Below are positions 1 to 6,870 of a stretch of DNA of 17,826 nt, piece by piece. The translations under genes were made by a program, and so were the position numbers. Each line of letters begins with the position of its first letter. Position 1 is the stretch's first letter. Location of the stretch: NCBI RefSeq assembly GCF_019052365.1, contig NZ_JAHQUY010000059.1:1-17826 (forward strand), given 5' to 3'. The DNA comes from Leyella stercorea (GTDB lineage Bacteria; Bacteroidota; Bacteroidia; Bacteroidales; Bacteroidaceae). The notes under the pieces were generated by a model, which made no database searches, was not told the origin of the DNA, and saw only the letters and a program-made list of their open reading frames with translations.

Positions 1-37
1 AGCGTTCATCCTGAGCCAGGATCAAACTCTACATTGT
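1..37 (-). rRNA. rrs: 16S ribosomal RNA, 5' end only
   Basis: The reverse complement of positions 11-30 is the universal bacterial 16S forward site (AGAGTTTGATCCTGGCTCAG), followed by GATGAACGCT. That site begins about 7 bases inside the mature 16S RNA, so the 5' end falls near position 37. Only the first 37 or so bases are in the window; the rest of the gene and the presumed rRNA operon continue past the left edge. The exact mature end is inferred by analogy with E. coli numbering. Confidence 0.97.
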
Positions 38-371
38 AAAATATCTTTTACTGCTGACCTCCGAAGAAATCGGCATTTGTTTGTATCTGTTCAGAACGAG
101 CTTCCTTTATTATTGAAGTTTTAACCTTATATAAGATTAACGGTTCGTATTTTACCCAAGTCTGTGCATTATAAATAATGTAAGACTTGCTTCTTGTACT
201 ACTTGTCTGTTTATGTAAATCTTTTCAAAGAACTCTTTTCATAAGTTTGGCGGCGCCTCGGCAATTGAAGCGAGCTTCATTGCACTCGACTTGCACAAAC
301 TTTCATTTTTTTGCTTTCTACCCCGACGATTATCTCGTTGTTAGCTCGATTAGTTCGTTCTCGAAAGCGGA
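38..371 (-). other. rRNA operon leader (16S 5' external spacer)
   Basis: This AT-rich stretch lies between the predicted rRNA promoter and the 16S 5' end and holds no convincing gene. On the minus strand, positions 233-218 read GTTCTTTGAAAAGATT, which resembles the boxA-like antitermination element of Bacteroidota rRNA leaders. A short hairpin with one bulge can form at 261-283. It probably acts in antitermination and precursor processing. Assignment rests on position and resemblance; the matching strand near the 16S 3' end is outside the window. Confidence 0.6.
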
Positions 372-373
372 TG

Positions 374-404
374 CAAAGGTATAACAAAAATCATTACCAT
401 GCAA
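374..404 (-). promoter_or_regulatory. rRNA operon promoter
   Basis: On the minus strand, TTG at 404-402 is followed by 20 bp and TACCTTTG at 381-374, an exact match to the Bacteroidota TAnnTTTG -7 element with correct spacing. Transcription would begin near 367-371 and run leftwards into 16S. Confidence 0.75.
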
Positions 405-786
405 GTGTTTTGACAAAAAAGTTTCAAAAAAACTTCATTTTTAGGCTCAATTTGACTTAAATCAACCAAAATGGGCGATTTTAGGGGGTTAAACGCCAAA
501 ATGCGGGTATAGATGGAATGGATGTGTTTTGTGAGGGTTTGGAGGTTATGGTGTATGTATTGTGAGTGGGTGATGAAAATATTCGGGATGTGGGTCGGAC
601 GGCGGACGGAATCCGATCGGACGGCGGACGGAATCTGATCGGGCGGCGGACGGAATCCGATTGGACGGCGGACGGAGCACGATGACAAAGGTTGTGGTTT
701 CGGGCAACGGAAGTTGAGAGGTTGTATTATATATATTATAATGTGTAGGGGTAATTGGTGGGGAAAAGGGCTTGATTTTGTCAGCA
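405..786. other. Intergenic region without a credible gene
   Basis: Between the rRNA promoter and the fabI control region there is no gene I can support. Open frames here are short, lack family resemblance, and one is open only because the repeat at 595-682 has few stops. The contents are an AT-rich block after the rRNA promoter (about 411-480), the 22-bp tandem repeat, and an AT run around 724-742. The AT block just upstream of the rRNA -33 box (405-480) could act as an UP-like element, which is inference. Confidence 0.6.
595..682. repeat. Tandem repeat, four 22-bp units
   Basis: Units start at 595, 617, 639 and 661, each exactly 22 bp. Every unit starts with a TCGGA-like block (TCGGA, TCGGA, TCGGG, TTGGA), has a core with two GGACGG-type repeats, and in units 1-3 ends in TCCGA or TCTGA. 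The ends of unit 1 are therefore inverted repeats (TCGGA and TCCGA), so each unit has dyad symmetry. Unit 4 diverges at its right end. The block is much richer in GC than its flanks. There are no unique spacers, so it is not a CRISPR array. Confidence 0.95.
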
Positions 787-790
787 AAAA

Positions 791-819
791 TTTGCACACT
801 ATGAGAGTTTTGTGCAGAA
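791..819. promoter_or_regulatory. Imperfect palindrome, possible distal operator of fabI
   Basis: TTTGCACAC at 791-799 faces TTGTGCAGAA at 810-819, an imperfect inverted copy of the same core seen at 850-883. The centres of the two palindromes are about 62 bp apart, close to six helical turns. This suggests paired sites for one dimeric regulator, but no regulator can be named. Confidence 0.4.
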
Positions 820-849
820 AACGAAAGTATTTTGCGTTGAAGATGCAGT

Positions 850-883
850 TTTTTGCACACTTTTATTGGTAGGTGTGCAAAAA
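850..883. promoter_or_regulatory. Perfect inverted repeat over the fabI promoter (likely operator)
   Basis: TTTTTGCACAC at 850-860 is exactly complementary to GTGTGCAAAAA at 873-883, with 12 bp between the arms. The spacer contains the fabI -33 TTG (866-868), and the right arm lies between the -33 and -7 boxes. A protein bound here would occlude RNA polymerase, so repression is the simplest reading. It does not match the FapR or FabR operators known to me, so the regulator is unknown. Confidence 0.6.
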
Positions 884-895
884 GTTATACCTTTG
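866..895 (+). promoter_or_regulatory. fabI promoter
   Basis: TTG at 866-868, 19 bp, then TACCTTTG at 888-895 fits the Bacteroidota primary-sigma promoter exactly. Transcription should start near 900-902, leaving a leader of about 90 nt before the fabI ATG. Confidence 0.8.
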
Positions 896-992
896 CAGTC
901 GGAAATGGCAAAAAGATTGTGCATAAGTGTACAGAATATTCCATTAGAGTTCACTAACAAGGATAATATACATTATATAATAATAGAACATT

Positions 993-1853
993 ATGTCTTT
1001 TAACTTATTGAAAGGAAAGCGCGGTATCATCTTCGGCGCATTGAACGACGCATCTATTGCGTGGAAAGTAGCAGAACGTGCAGTTGAGGAAGGCGCACAG
1101 ATCGTATTGACCAACACAGCGGTGGCTTGCCGCATGGGTACAATCGACGAGCTCGCCAAGAAGACCGGCGCAGTAATAATCCCGGCAGATGCGACATCTG
1201 TAGAGGATTTGACCAACCTCTTCGTTCAGGCCCAGGAGGCTTTGGGCGGCAAGATCGACTTCGTGCTCCACTCTTGCGCAATGAGTGTAAACATGCGCAA
1301 GAAGCGTACTTACGACGATCTTGACTATGGTTTCTTGAACAAGACCCTCGACATCTCAGCAATTTCGTTCCATAAGATGCTTCAGGCAGCAAAGAAGCTC
1401 GACGCTCTGTCGGAGAACGCTTCGGTGCTGGCTCTGACCTACGTGGCTTCTCACCGTACATTCTTCGGCTACAACGATATGGCAGACGCCAAGTCGCTGT
1501 TGGAGTCGATCGCCCGCAGCTTCGGCTACATCTACGGTCGCGAGAAGGGCGTGCGCATCAACACCATCTCTCAGTCGCCTACGTTCACCACAGCGGGCAG
1601 CGGCATCAAGGGCTTCGACGGTCTGTACGACTTCTCTGACCGCATGTCGCCTCTGGGCAACGCGAGCGCAGACGAGTGCGCAGACTACTGCGTTGTGATG
1701 TTCTCAGACCTGACAAAGAAGGTGACGATGCAGACTCTGTTCCACGACGGCGGCTTCTCGAGCATGGGTATGTCGCTGCGCGGTATGACACAGTACAACA
1801 AGTCGTTCCTCGACGAGAACCGCGACGAGCAGGGCAACATTATCTACGGATAA
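993..1853 (+). CDS. fabI: Enoyl-[acyl-carrier-protein] reductase (NADH), FabI type
   Basis: This cytoplasmic short-chain dehydrogenase catalyses the last reduction of each fatty-acid elongation cycle, converting trans-2-enoyl-ACP to acyl-ACP with NADH. The 286 residues are near the usual FabI length, slightly longer at the C-terminus. The N-terminal nucleotide-binding segment (GALNDASIAW, residues 15-24) matches the unusual FabI glycine motif rather than the classical SDR one. The active site is visible as Tyr150, Tyr160 and Lys167, with the FabI spacing Y-x6-K. Being FabI, it belongs to the class targeted by triclosan-type inhibitors. The gene is monocistronic: its own promoter lies at 866-895 and a terminator at 1923-1968. 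No clear Shine-Dalgarno is present; the ATG at 993 is chosen because the conserved N-terminus begins there. Family assignment is firm. Confidence 0.95.
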   Translation: MSFNLLKGKRGIIFGALNDASIAWKVAERAVEEGAQIVLTNTAVACRMGTIDELAKKTGAVIIPADATSVEDLTNLFVQAQEALGGKIDFVLHSCAMSVNMRKKRTYDDLDYGFLNKTLDISAISFHKMLQAAKKLDALSENASVLALTYVASHRTFFGYNDMADAKSLLESIARSFGYIYGREKGVRINTISQSPTFTTAGSGIKGFDGLYDFSDRMSPLGNASADECADYCVVMFSDLTKKVTMQTLFHDGGFSSMGMSLRGMTQYNKSFLDENRDEQGNIIYG

Positions 1854-1922
1854 GCGATTGTTCTACGGATATACAACAGACATGAGCCGTACTAATAATG
1901 CGACGGCTTACGCAGAAACAAT

Positions 1923-1968
1923 AAAAAGCGAGTAGCAGAGGTTGTGAAGCCTCAGCTACTCGCTTTTT
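1923..1968. terminator. Bidirectional terminator between fabI and the sigma-factor operon
   Basis: A 14-bp perfect stem (1923-1936 with 1955-1968), an A/A mismatch, and four further pairs (1938-1941 with 1950-1953) close an 8-nt loop. The stem ends in A5 on the left and T5 on the right, so it works as an intrinsic terminator in both directions and serves the two convergent units. Confidence 0.9.
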
Positions 1969-1976
1969 CCATTTTA

Positions 1977-2014
1977 TCAATACAATACGTTCTATTAACG
2001 TCAATACAATACGT
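1977..2014. repeat. Short direct repeat, 24-bp period
   Basis: TCAATACAATACGT occurs at 1977-1990 and 2001-2014, a 24-bp period; the similarity continues for a few bases (TTCTATT against TCTATT). It lies just downstream of the minus-strand gene ending at 2037. No function is evident. Confidence 0.85.
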
Positions 2015-2036
2015 CTATTCGGACAACGACACAGAT

Positions 2037-2981
2037 TTATTTAGCCACCGCTATACGCGCCTCCTGCAGCACGCCGTCCATGAACGTGTCGGGGTTCACC
2101 TTCTTCAGCGTACTCTTCATCTCGTCGATGATTGATGTGCAGGTTTGCTTCTCGTTATCGGTGAGCAGTTTGCTATGCTCTCGGCACAGACGTGCTATCT
2201 TGACAACGATGCCTGTCTGTAGCGTCTTCGCATCGGCATCCTTTATGGCGTCGAGGAAGGCAGCGCGCAGATTGCCGAACATGAGCATGAAGTCGATGTC
2301 GGTCTTCACCTCGTTAGCCATAGCCGAAGAAAACGAGCGCGAATTGAAGACACGCACATTGCCGTCGTTGTCGTAGGTGGTTGTGGTGACGCCGTTGTCG
2401 TCGAGGACGGTCTGCGTGCGCAACATGCTGCCCTTATTAATTGGCTTCAATGCACCTCTGACGCCCGACTTGAACTCCTTAAAACGAGCCGGCATCACGC
2501 CGTAGATGTGATAGTAGTAGCAATGATACTTGCGGCTATCCTTGAACCATACAGCCAGATAGGCGTGACGGCGCATGGAGTCAGCGGGGTCCTTGAAGCA
2601 CAGACCGTAGTAGGCGTGCGACATGTAAGAGCCCAGTTCTACGCTGTATTCGTTGTTGGCTCCATAGTCGTACTGACATTTGCTGGCGAACGAGCTGCTG
2701 CCCGGCTTCTTGATGAACACATCGTAGGCGTCGGACTTCGCAAGTAGCAGTTGCTTCTCTATCTGTGCGAAGAGTTCCTTCTTTTTCGCAGGAACGGTGA
2801 ACTCGGTGAACTTGCAATAGCTCACGCCGCTATCGACGCAAACTACGTTATAGTCGGAGCTTGACAGCACTTCGGTAGAAGGATTGTTCAGCACGAACTT
2901 GAACACCTTTTCGATATTACTCCGCGCAGAAGCCGCAAACGTCTGCACTAAGAATATTGCCATTATTAAAATCTGTCTCAT
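2037..2981 (-). CDS. Unrecognised secreted protein, last gene of the sigma-factor operon
   Basis: I do not recognise this 314-residue protein. Residues 1-19 form a Sec signal peptide: a short basic start, a hydrophobic core, and Ala-Ser-Ala before Arg20. No lipobox cysteine follows, so it is probably periplasmic or exported rather than a lipoprotein. The mature part has several cysteines in its first half (residues 48, 56, 102, 128, 154), which could form disulfides. A tyrosine-rich stretch lies around 153-160, and the C-terminal third is mostly helical and charged. It follows the anti-sigma gene by 47 bp on the same strand and shares the terminator at 1923-1968, so it is probably co-transcribed and either a target or an accessory of that regulatory pair. 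The function is unknown. Confidence 0.8.
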   Translation of the reverse strand: MRQILIMAIFLVQTFAASARSNIEKVFKFVLNNPSTEVLSSSDYNVVCVDSGVSYCKFTEFTVPAKKKELFAQIEKQLLLAKSDAYDVFIKKPGSSSFASKCQYDYGANNEYSVELGSYMSHAYYGLCFKDPADSMRRHAYLAVWFKDSRKYHCYYYHIYGVMPARFKEFKSGVRGALKPINKGSMLRTQTVLDDNGVTTTTYDNDGNVRVFNSRSFSSAMANEVKTDIDFMLMFGNLRAAFLDAIKDADAKTLQTGIVVKIARLCREHSKLLTDNEKQTCTSIIDEMKSTLKKVNPDTFMDGVLQEARIAVAK

Positions 2982-3028
2982 ACGTAATATATTTACAGGG
3001 TTGTTTGTTATGTTTTCTTTATTAGAGA

Positions 3029-3763
3029 TTATTGCTGTATGCTGTTGCCCGTGGCTTCCGACTCGTACTCGTCAGCCTCAGCGTCGTCAGCCTCGAACAG
3101 TTCCATAGCCTGAAGCTCAAGCTGATTGATTTCAGCCGACTGGTTGGCATTTATAGCATGAAGCAGGATGTCGGCTTGGCGCACAGCTTCCTCTATATCG
3201 GTGGAGTCTGCATGAGTGGATGCGTTCCTGTCAGCCTCAGCCACATACACCTTTGGCGGACGCGGCTGCCAGTAAGGGCGAACAGACTTGTGCAGGCGCT
3301 GTTTCTCGGGCTGCTGTTTCACGCTGTCCGCGAGAATACGCTGCGGTTGTTCGGCAGAAATGCTGTCGGCGATAGAATCGGCAGGCACAAGGCGAGCTGC
3401 TTGCTGAGCCAACGGCGCGTTCGACGACTGACCAGACGGCGTATTGTCGGGAAGCAACGCAGAAACAGCAAACACAAGCACAGCAACGGCAGCAGCCGAT
3501 GCCACCCAAAGAGCAGCCTTGCGCAGCGTGAAGCGCTGCACGGTCGGAACCGCAGCCTCATTCTGCAGGTCTTTCTCAGCCTTTTCTGGAGCGAACATGC
3601 AGAACATCTCGCGATACGCGCTCCAGTCGGCGGCAGATATAGCGTCAGGTCGGTCGGCGTCGGTAGCCGTGCATAAGAACTCCGTCAATGCGGTCTCCTC
3701 CTCAACGGTAGTGGCGCCGTCCATGTAGCGCTTCAGAAGTGATATTATTTGTCGGTCTGTCAT
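3029..3763 (-). CDS. Putative membrane-anchored anti-sigma factor
   Basis: This 244-residue protein has a cytoplasmic N-terminal part (about 1-80) with an acidic helical start typical of small Bacteroidota anti-sigma proteins. A single transmembrane helix spans about 84-104, and a periplasmic tail rich in Ala, Gln and Asp/Glu completes it. There is no zinc-binding HxxxCxxC motif and no FecR domain that I can see. Its ATG overlaps the TGA of the sigma gene by four bases (ATGA at 3763-3760), the usual sign of translational coupling between a sigma factor and its inhibitor. It would hold the sigma factor at the membrane until an envelope signal releases it. That role is inferred from topology and position, since the sequence itself is poorly conserved. 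Confidence 0.75.
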   Translation of the reverse strand: MTDRQIISLLKRYMDGATTVEEETALTEFLCTATDADRPDAISAADWSAYREMFCMFAPEKAEKDLQNEAAVPTVQRFTLRKAALWVASAAAVAVLVFAVSALLPDNTPSGQSSNAPLAQQAARLVPADSIADSISAEQPQRILADSVKQQPEKQRLHKSVRPYWQPRPPKVYVAEADRNASTHADSTDIEEAVRQADILLHAINANQSAEINQLELQAMELFEADDAEADEYESEATGNSIQQ

Positions 3764-4278
3764 GTTCTGTTCCTTTCCTTTATCTGATTGAATAGTTTAC
3801 GTCGTGCCGAGGAGAGCATCGTCGCCACCGAATCCTTGCTGATGCCTAATATGGCAGCAATCTGCTCATTGGTGCGGCGCTCGGTCTGACGCAGCCGCAT
3901 CACCTGCATCTCGCGCGGCGGCAACTGCTCTATGCGCTGGTGCAGCCATTGCTCGTCCTCTTTCCATTCGAGCTGACTCTCTGGAGTATCGTTGTCCGAC
4001 TCCTGCTGCAGAAGCCAGGACGTGTGCGCTTCGTCGCCGCTGATGCTTGTCGGGCGCCGCCGTCGCAACATGTCGATAGCCACATTGCGAGCTATGACAG
4101 CCGCAAGACGAGCGGCATGGGCTGTGTCGCGGAGAGAGTCGTGCACAGCCCAAAGCCTAAGCATCGCGTCGCTTGCCGCATCGTCCGCATCATCGGCACG
4201 CGCAAGATAGCGGCGGGCATAGCCTTGAGCTATGTTGCGCAGTTGTGGCGACATCTGTTCAAACTGTATTTGGTTCAC
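3760..4278 (-). CDS. ECF-type RNA polymerase sigma factor
   Basis: At 172 residues this is the usual length for an extracytoplasmic-function sigma factor. Sigma region 2 covers about residues 12-75, including a DxxDAxSDAMLRLW segment for core binding and a basic stretch (LRRRRP, 71-76). Region 4 covers about 113-165, with the PPREMQVMRLR helix and a helix-turn-helix at about 136-160 (NEQIAAILGISKDSVATML) for -35 recognition. A linker of about 35 residues separates the two. The start is a GTG at 4278-4276; no in-frame ATG lies between it and an upstream stop. That GTG overlaps the stop of a six-codon reading frame (4295-4275). It is co-transcribed with the overlapping anti-sigma gene. The promoters it recognises are not known. 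Confidence 0.92.
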   Translation of the reverse strand: MNQIQFEQMSPQLRNIAQGYARRYLARADDADDAASDAMLRLWAVHDSLRDTAHAARLAAVIARNVAIDMLRRRRPTSISGDEAHTSWLLQQESDNDTPESQLEWKEDEQWLHQRIEQLPPREMQVMRLRQTERRTNEQIAAILGISKDSVATMLSSARRKLFNQIKERNRT

Positions 4279-4295
4279 GGTAGTCGGGTATTCAT
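4275..4295 (-). other. Possible six-residue leader ORF coupled to the sigma gene
   Basis: An ATG at 4295-4293 opens a frame of six codons (Met-Asn-Thr-Arg-Leu-Pro) whose TGA stop overlaps the GTG start of the sigma gene as GTGA. This arrangement could let terminating ribosomes restart on the weak GTG. It is short enough to have arisen by chance, and translation is unproven. Confidence 0.3.
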
Positions 4296-4341
4296 TAGCT
4301 TTATTCTATTTTTACACGCATAAGTGCTGGGGCGGCACGCA

Positions 4342-5124
4342 TTATGGACGGGCGATGATGACGCCGTCGGGAGAGTCCGGTCTGCGCGAATTGTAAGTAT
4401 TGCCTGTTACGTTCACATTACTGCCCATGTTGAGCAGTTTATCGTACTTCAACATACTGTCGCTTATCTTGCCCGAACCTAAGACATACTTTTTATAGTT
4501 GCCGGCTTCACCCGAAACAGAGATGCGACCGGAGCCGGTAAGCGTACAATTAAGATTGTCAGCCTTGCTTGTTCGGCAGTTGATTGTGCCCGAACCAGCC
4601 ATCGTCAGTCCTACATAATCAGCCTTCACATCGTCGACAAGGATAGTGCCCGAGCCAGCGTTGTTAAAGTTGGCATGGCTGGCTACTACCTGGCTCACGG
4701 CAATCTTGCCCGAACCAGCCTGATTGAACGTGACAGCCGTAGACTTCATCTTGCCAACAACAATCTGTCCGCTACCACTCATATTGAACACGCTCACGTC
4801 CGGCGCCTTTACGTGCACAACAACGCTGCGTCTGTCCGACGAATCGGAAGTTTCGACATACACATTGCCAATGACCTTGCCGTGCTTTGAGATGTTCAGA
4901 TCCGAACCATTGCTCCCTACGCGTATTTGGTCGAATGCTGTGGCGTCGCCCACAAGACGAACCTCGTATGTACTACCCTGCTCGTACACTACCTTAAGCG
5001 AACCAACAACGTTTATCACGCTGAAAGGTTTCACGCTAAGTTTCTTCTCGCTCTTCTCTGTTGCATACAACGACGTCGTAAGCACGAACATCGCAGCCGT
5101 CAACATCAAAAAAAACTTTCTCAT
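4342..5124 (-). CDS. Secreted DUF2807 / head-GIN domain protein
   Basis: The 260-residue product begins with a signal peptide (about 1-21, cleavage after LYA) and is predicted to act outside the inner membrane. The mature part is a right-handed beta-helix of the DUF2807 (putative auto-transporter adhesin, head GIN) family. A Gly-Ser-Gly turn recurs at residues 117, 137, 157, 177 and 197, a strict 20-residue period, with a further copy at 216. The repeat carries the pattern N-x-[AS]-G-S-G-x-[IV]. Members are common in Bacteroidota and often sit beside ECF sigma genes, but no molecular function is established. It lies 63 bp ahead of the sigma gene on the same strand and probably heads the operon. 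AGGAG at 5137-5133, eight bases before the ATG, is a clear Shine-Dalgarno, unusual in this group. Confidence 0.88.
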   Translation of the reverse strand: MRKFFLMLTAAMFVLTTSLYATEKSEKKLSVKPFSVINVVGSLKVVYEQGSTYEVRLVGDATAFDQIRVGSNGSDLNISKHGKVIGNVYVETSDSSDRRSVVVHVKAPDVSVFNMSGSGQIVVGKMKSTAVTFNQAGSGKIAVSQVVASHANFNNAGSGTILVDDVKADYVGLTMAGSGTINCRTSKADNLNCTLTGSGRISVSGEAGNYKKYVLGSGKISDSMLKYDKLLNMGSNVNVTGNTYNSRRPDSPDGVIIARP

Positions 5125-5146
5125 AAGATTATCTCCTATTTATTTA

Positions 5147-5189
5147 AGTTGCACATTATATATATTATTCAGTTGCACATTATATATAT
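5147..5189. repeat. Direct repeat in the leader of the sigma-factor operon
   Basis: The 19-bp string AGTTGCACATTATATATAT occurs at 5147-5165 and 5171-5189, a 24-bp period. It lies 23-65 bp ahead of the DUF2807 start codon. It could be a paired binding site, for instance for autoregulation, or a slippage product. Each copy contains a TTGCACA core like that of the fabI operators, though without the dyad partner. Confidence 0.85.
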
Positions 5190-5306
5190 GTATAGGAAAG
5201 CACTGAAACGAACAGCTCAGCGCCCTGCCCTCTCTATAAACAATAACGCAAGAAAGGGAAATTCTAAATATGCGGACGCTGCATTTAACACATATTTAAC
5301 ATGTTT

Positions 5307-5338
5307 CAAATTAATAAAGCGTAATTTGAACCGAACAA
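5307..5338 (-). promoter_or_regulatory. Weak candidate promoter for the DUF2807-sigma operon
   Basis: On the minus strand, TTG at 5338-5336, 21 bp, and TTAATTTG at 5314-5307 match the consensus except for one base of the -7 box. It would give a leader of about 180 nt. An ECF-dependent promoter of unknown consensus may exist closer to the gene, so this is tentative. Confidence 0.3.
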
Positions 5339-5350
5339 GCAAGGCTTTGC

Positions 5351-5382
5351 TTTGTGACTATCAATAAAATATCGTAACTTTG
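5351..5382 (+). promoter_or_regulatory. Serine ammonia-lyase promoter
   Basis: TTTG at 5351-5354, 20 bp, then TAACTTTG at 5375-5382 is a full match to the Bacteroidota promoter. The transcription start should be near 5388, about 45 nt before the ATG at 5432. Confidence 0.8.
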
Positions 5383-5431
5383 TAAGCAACAATATATCAA
5401 CTTGTTTTTATCCTAAGACTCACATACAACT

Positions 5432-6706
5432 ATGAAATCGTTAAAAGAATTATACAGAATAGGCAAAGGTCCGTCGAGCAGTCACACAATGGGACCGCAG
5501 AAGGCTGCACAGACCTTCGCTGCGCACAACAAGGACGCGAAATCGTTCGAGGTGACACTATACGGCAGCCTGGCTGCAACGGGCAGAGGTCACATGACAG
5601 ACGTAGCAATCGACGAAGTGCTGCGCCCCATCGCTCCGCTAAGCATCGTGTGGCAGCCTAAGGTGTTCCTGCCCTATCACCCGAACGGCATGAAGTTCGT
5701 AGCGTTCGACGCCGAAGGCAACCGTATGAACGAGTGGATATGCTACAGCGTAGGCGGCGGCGCACTGTCGGAAGGCGAGAAGAGCCGCTGGTTCAACAAC
5801 AAGCGCGAGGTGTATCAGAAGAACACGCTGCACGAGATACAGCAGTGGTGCGAGAATCACGGACGCGGCTACTGGGAGTACGTTGACGAGTGCGAGGACG
5901 AGGACATCTGGGAGTATCTGATGGAGGTTTGGCGCGCCATGCAGGAGTCTGTAGAACGCGGCATCGACCACGAAGGCGCACTGCCCGGTCCGCTGAAGTT
6001 GCCGCGCAAGGGTCCTATCTACTACGTTAAGGCGAGCGGCTACAAGCAGTCGCTGCAGTCGCGCGCACTGGTTTATGCCTATGCCCTCTCGGTGAGCGAG
6101 GAGAACGCATCGGGCGGCACCATTGTCACAGCCCCCACCTGCGGTTCGTGCGGCGTATTGCCCGCCGTGCTCTACCATCTTGCAAAAGGACATAAGTTCA
6201 GCGACACACGCATTCTGCACGCTCTCGCTACAGCCGGCATCTTTGGCAACGTAGTGAAGCAGAACGCATCTATCTCGGGCGCCGATGTGGGCTGTCAGGG
6301 CGAGGTGGGCGTAGCATGCGCCATGGCTTCAGCCGCAGCCTGCCAGCTGTTCGGTGGCAGTCCGTCGCAGATAGAATATGCAGCCGAAATGGGATTGGAG
6401 CACCACCTCGGCATGACGTGCGACCCGGTGTGCGGACTGGTTCAGATTCCGTGTATCGAGCGCAACGCCTTCGCCGCAACTCGCGCTCTCGACGCCAACC
6501 TCTATGCTTCGTTCTCAGACGGAACGCATAGCGTGTCGTTCGACCGCGTGGTGAAGGTGATGAAGCAGACAGGTCACGACCTGCCGTCGCTCTATAAGGA
6601 GACGAGTACGGGCGGACTGGCGCAGGCTTACGAGCAACACATGCGTAAGATTGCGCAGGAAGAAAGTTCGAGCGAAGAGAATATCGGTAAGTTCGGATAC
6701 AATTAA
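5432..6706 (+). CDS. sdaA: L-serine ammonia-lyase (iron-sulfur dependent)
   Basis: This cytoplasmic enzyme deaminates L-serine to pyruvate and ammonia using a [4Fe-4S] cluster rather than PLP. It is a single chain of 424 residues with both family parts. The N-terminal beta domain includes the GPSSSHTMGP signature (13-22). The C-terminal catalytic alpha domain has the PTCGSCGVLP stretch at 236-245 and cluster ligands predicted as Cys288, Cys330 and Cys341, whose 42- and 11-residue spacings equal those of the characterised Legionella enzyme. It has its own promoter and no operon partner; the next gene is convergent. The ATG at 5432 is supported by the conserved N-terminus beginning six residues later, and there is no Shine-Dalgarno. 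Family assignment is firm; the symbol is by family. Confidence 0.93.
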   Translation: MKSLKELYRIGKGPSSSHTMGPQKAAQTFAAHNKDAKSFEVTLYGSLAATGRGHMTDVAIDEVLRPIAPLSIVWQPKVFLPYHPNGMKFVAFDAEGNRMNEWICYSVGGGALSEGEKSRWFNNKREVYQKNTLHEIQQWCENHGRGYWEYVDECEDEDIWEYLMEVWRAMQESVERGIDHEGALPGPLKLPRKGPIYYVKASGYKQSLQSRALVYAYALSVSEENASGGTIVTAPTCGSCGVLPAVLYHLAKGHKFSDTRILHALATAGIFGNVVKQNASISGADVGCQGEVGVACAMASAAACQLFGGSPSQIEYAAEMGLEHHLGMTCDPVCGLVQIPCIERNAFAATRALDANLYASFSDGTHSVSFDRVVKVMKQTGHDLPSLYKETSTGGLAQAYEQHMRKIAQEESSSEENIGKFGYN

Positions 6707-6730
6707 GCAGTTCCTGTTGAGAACTGATTA

Positions 6731-6870
6731 AGTTGAGAGTTGAGAGTTGAGAGTTATGATATGCTTTATTGCTAACGCTTAAACCATAGTTTTACAATGG
6801 TAATCATAACTCTCAACTTTCAACTCTCAATTCTCAACTCAAGAAACTCCCAACTCTCCACTCTCAATTC
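6731..6870. repeat. Inverted heptanucleotide-repeat hairpin between convergent genes
   Basis: Three tandem GTTGAGA units (6732-6752) continue into GTTATGAT. Across a loop of about 42 nt, the complementary side begins ATCATAACTCTCAAC at 6803 and continues with four TCTCAAC-type units to 6838, then further copies to about 6870. About 24 pairs can form with one mismatch. It separates sdaA from the nan operon and probably stops transcription from both sides. The right-hand copies run into the nanM-like gene and supply its last two codons and stop. Confidence 0.85.

Noticed and set aside
187..384. A 65-codon plus-strand frame in the rRNA leader
   Set aside because: It lies antisense to the rRNA leader and promoter and shows no protein-like features.
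350..799. A 149-codon minus-strand frame across the 22-bp repeat
   Set aside because: Its length comes from the stop-free GC-rich repeat, and it overlaps the rRNA promoter; no conserved features are seen.
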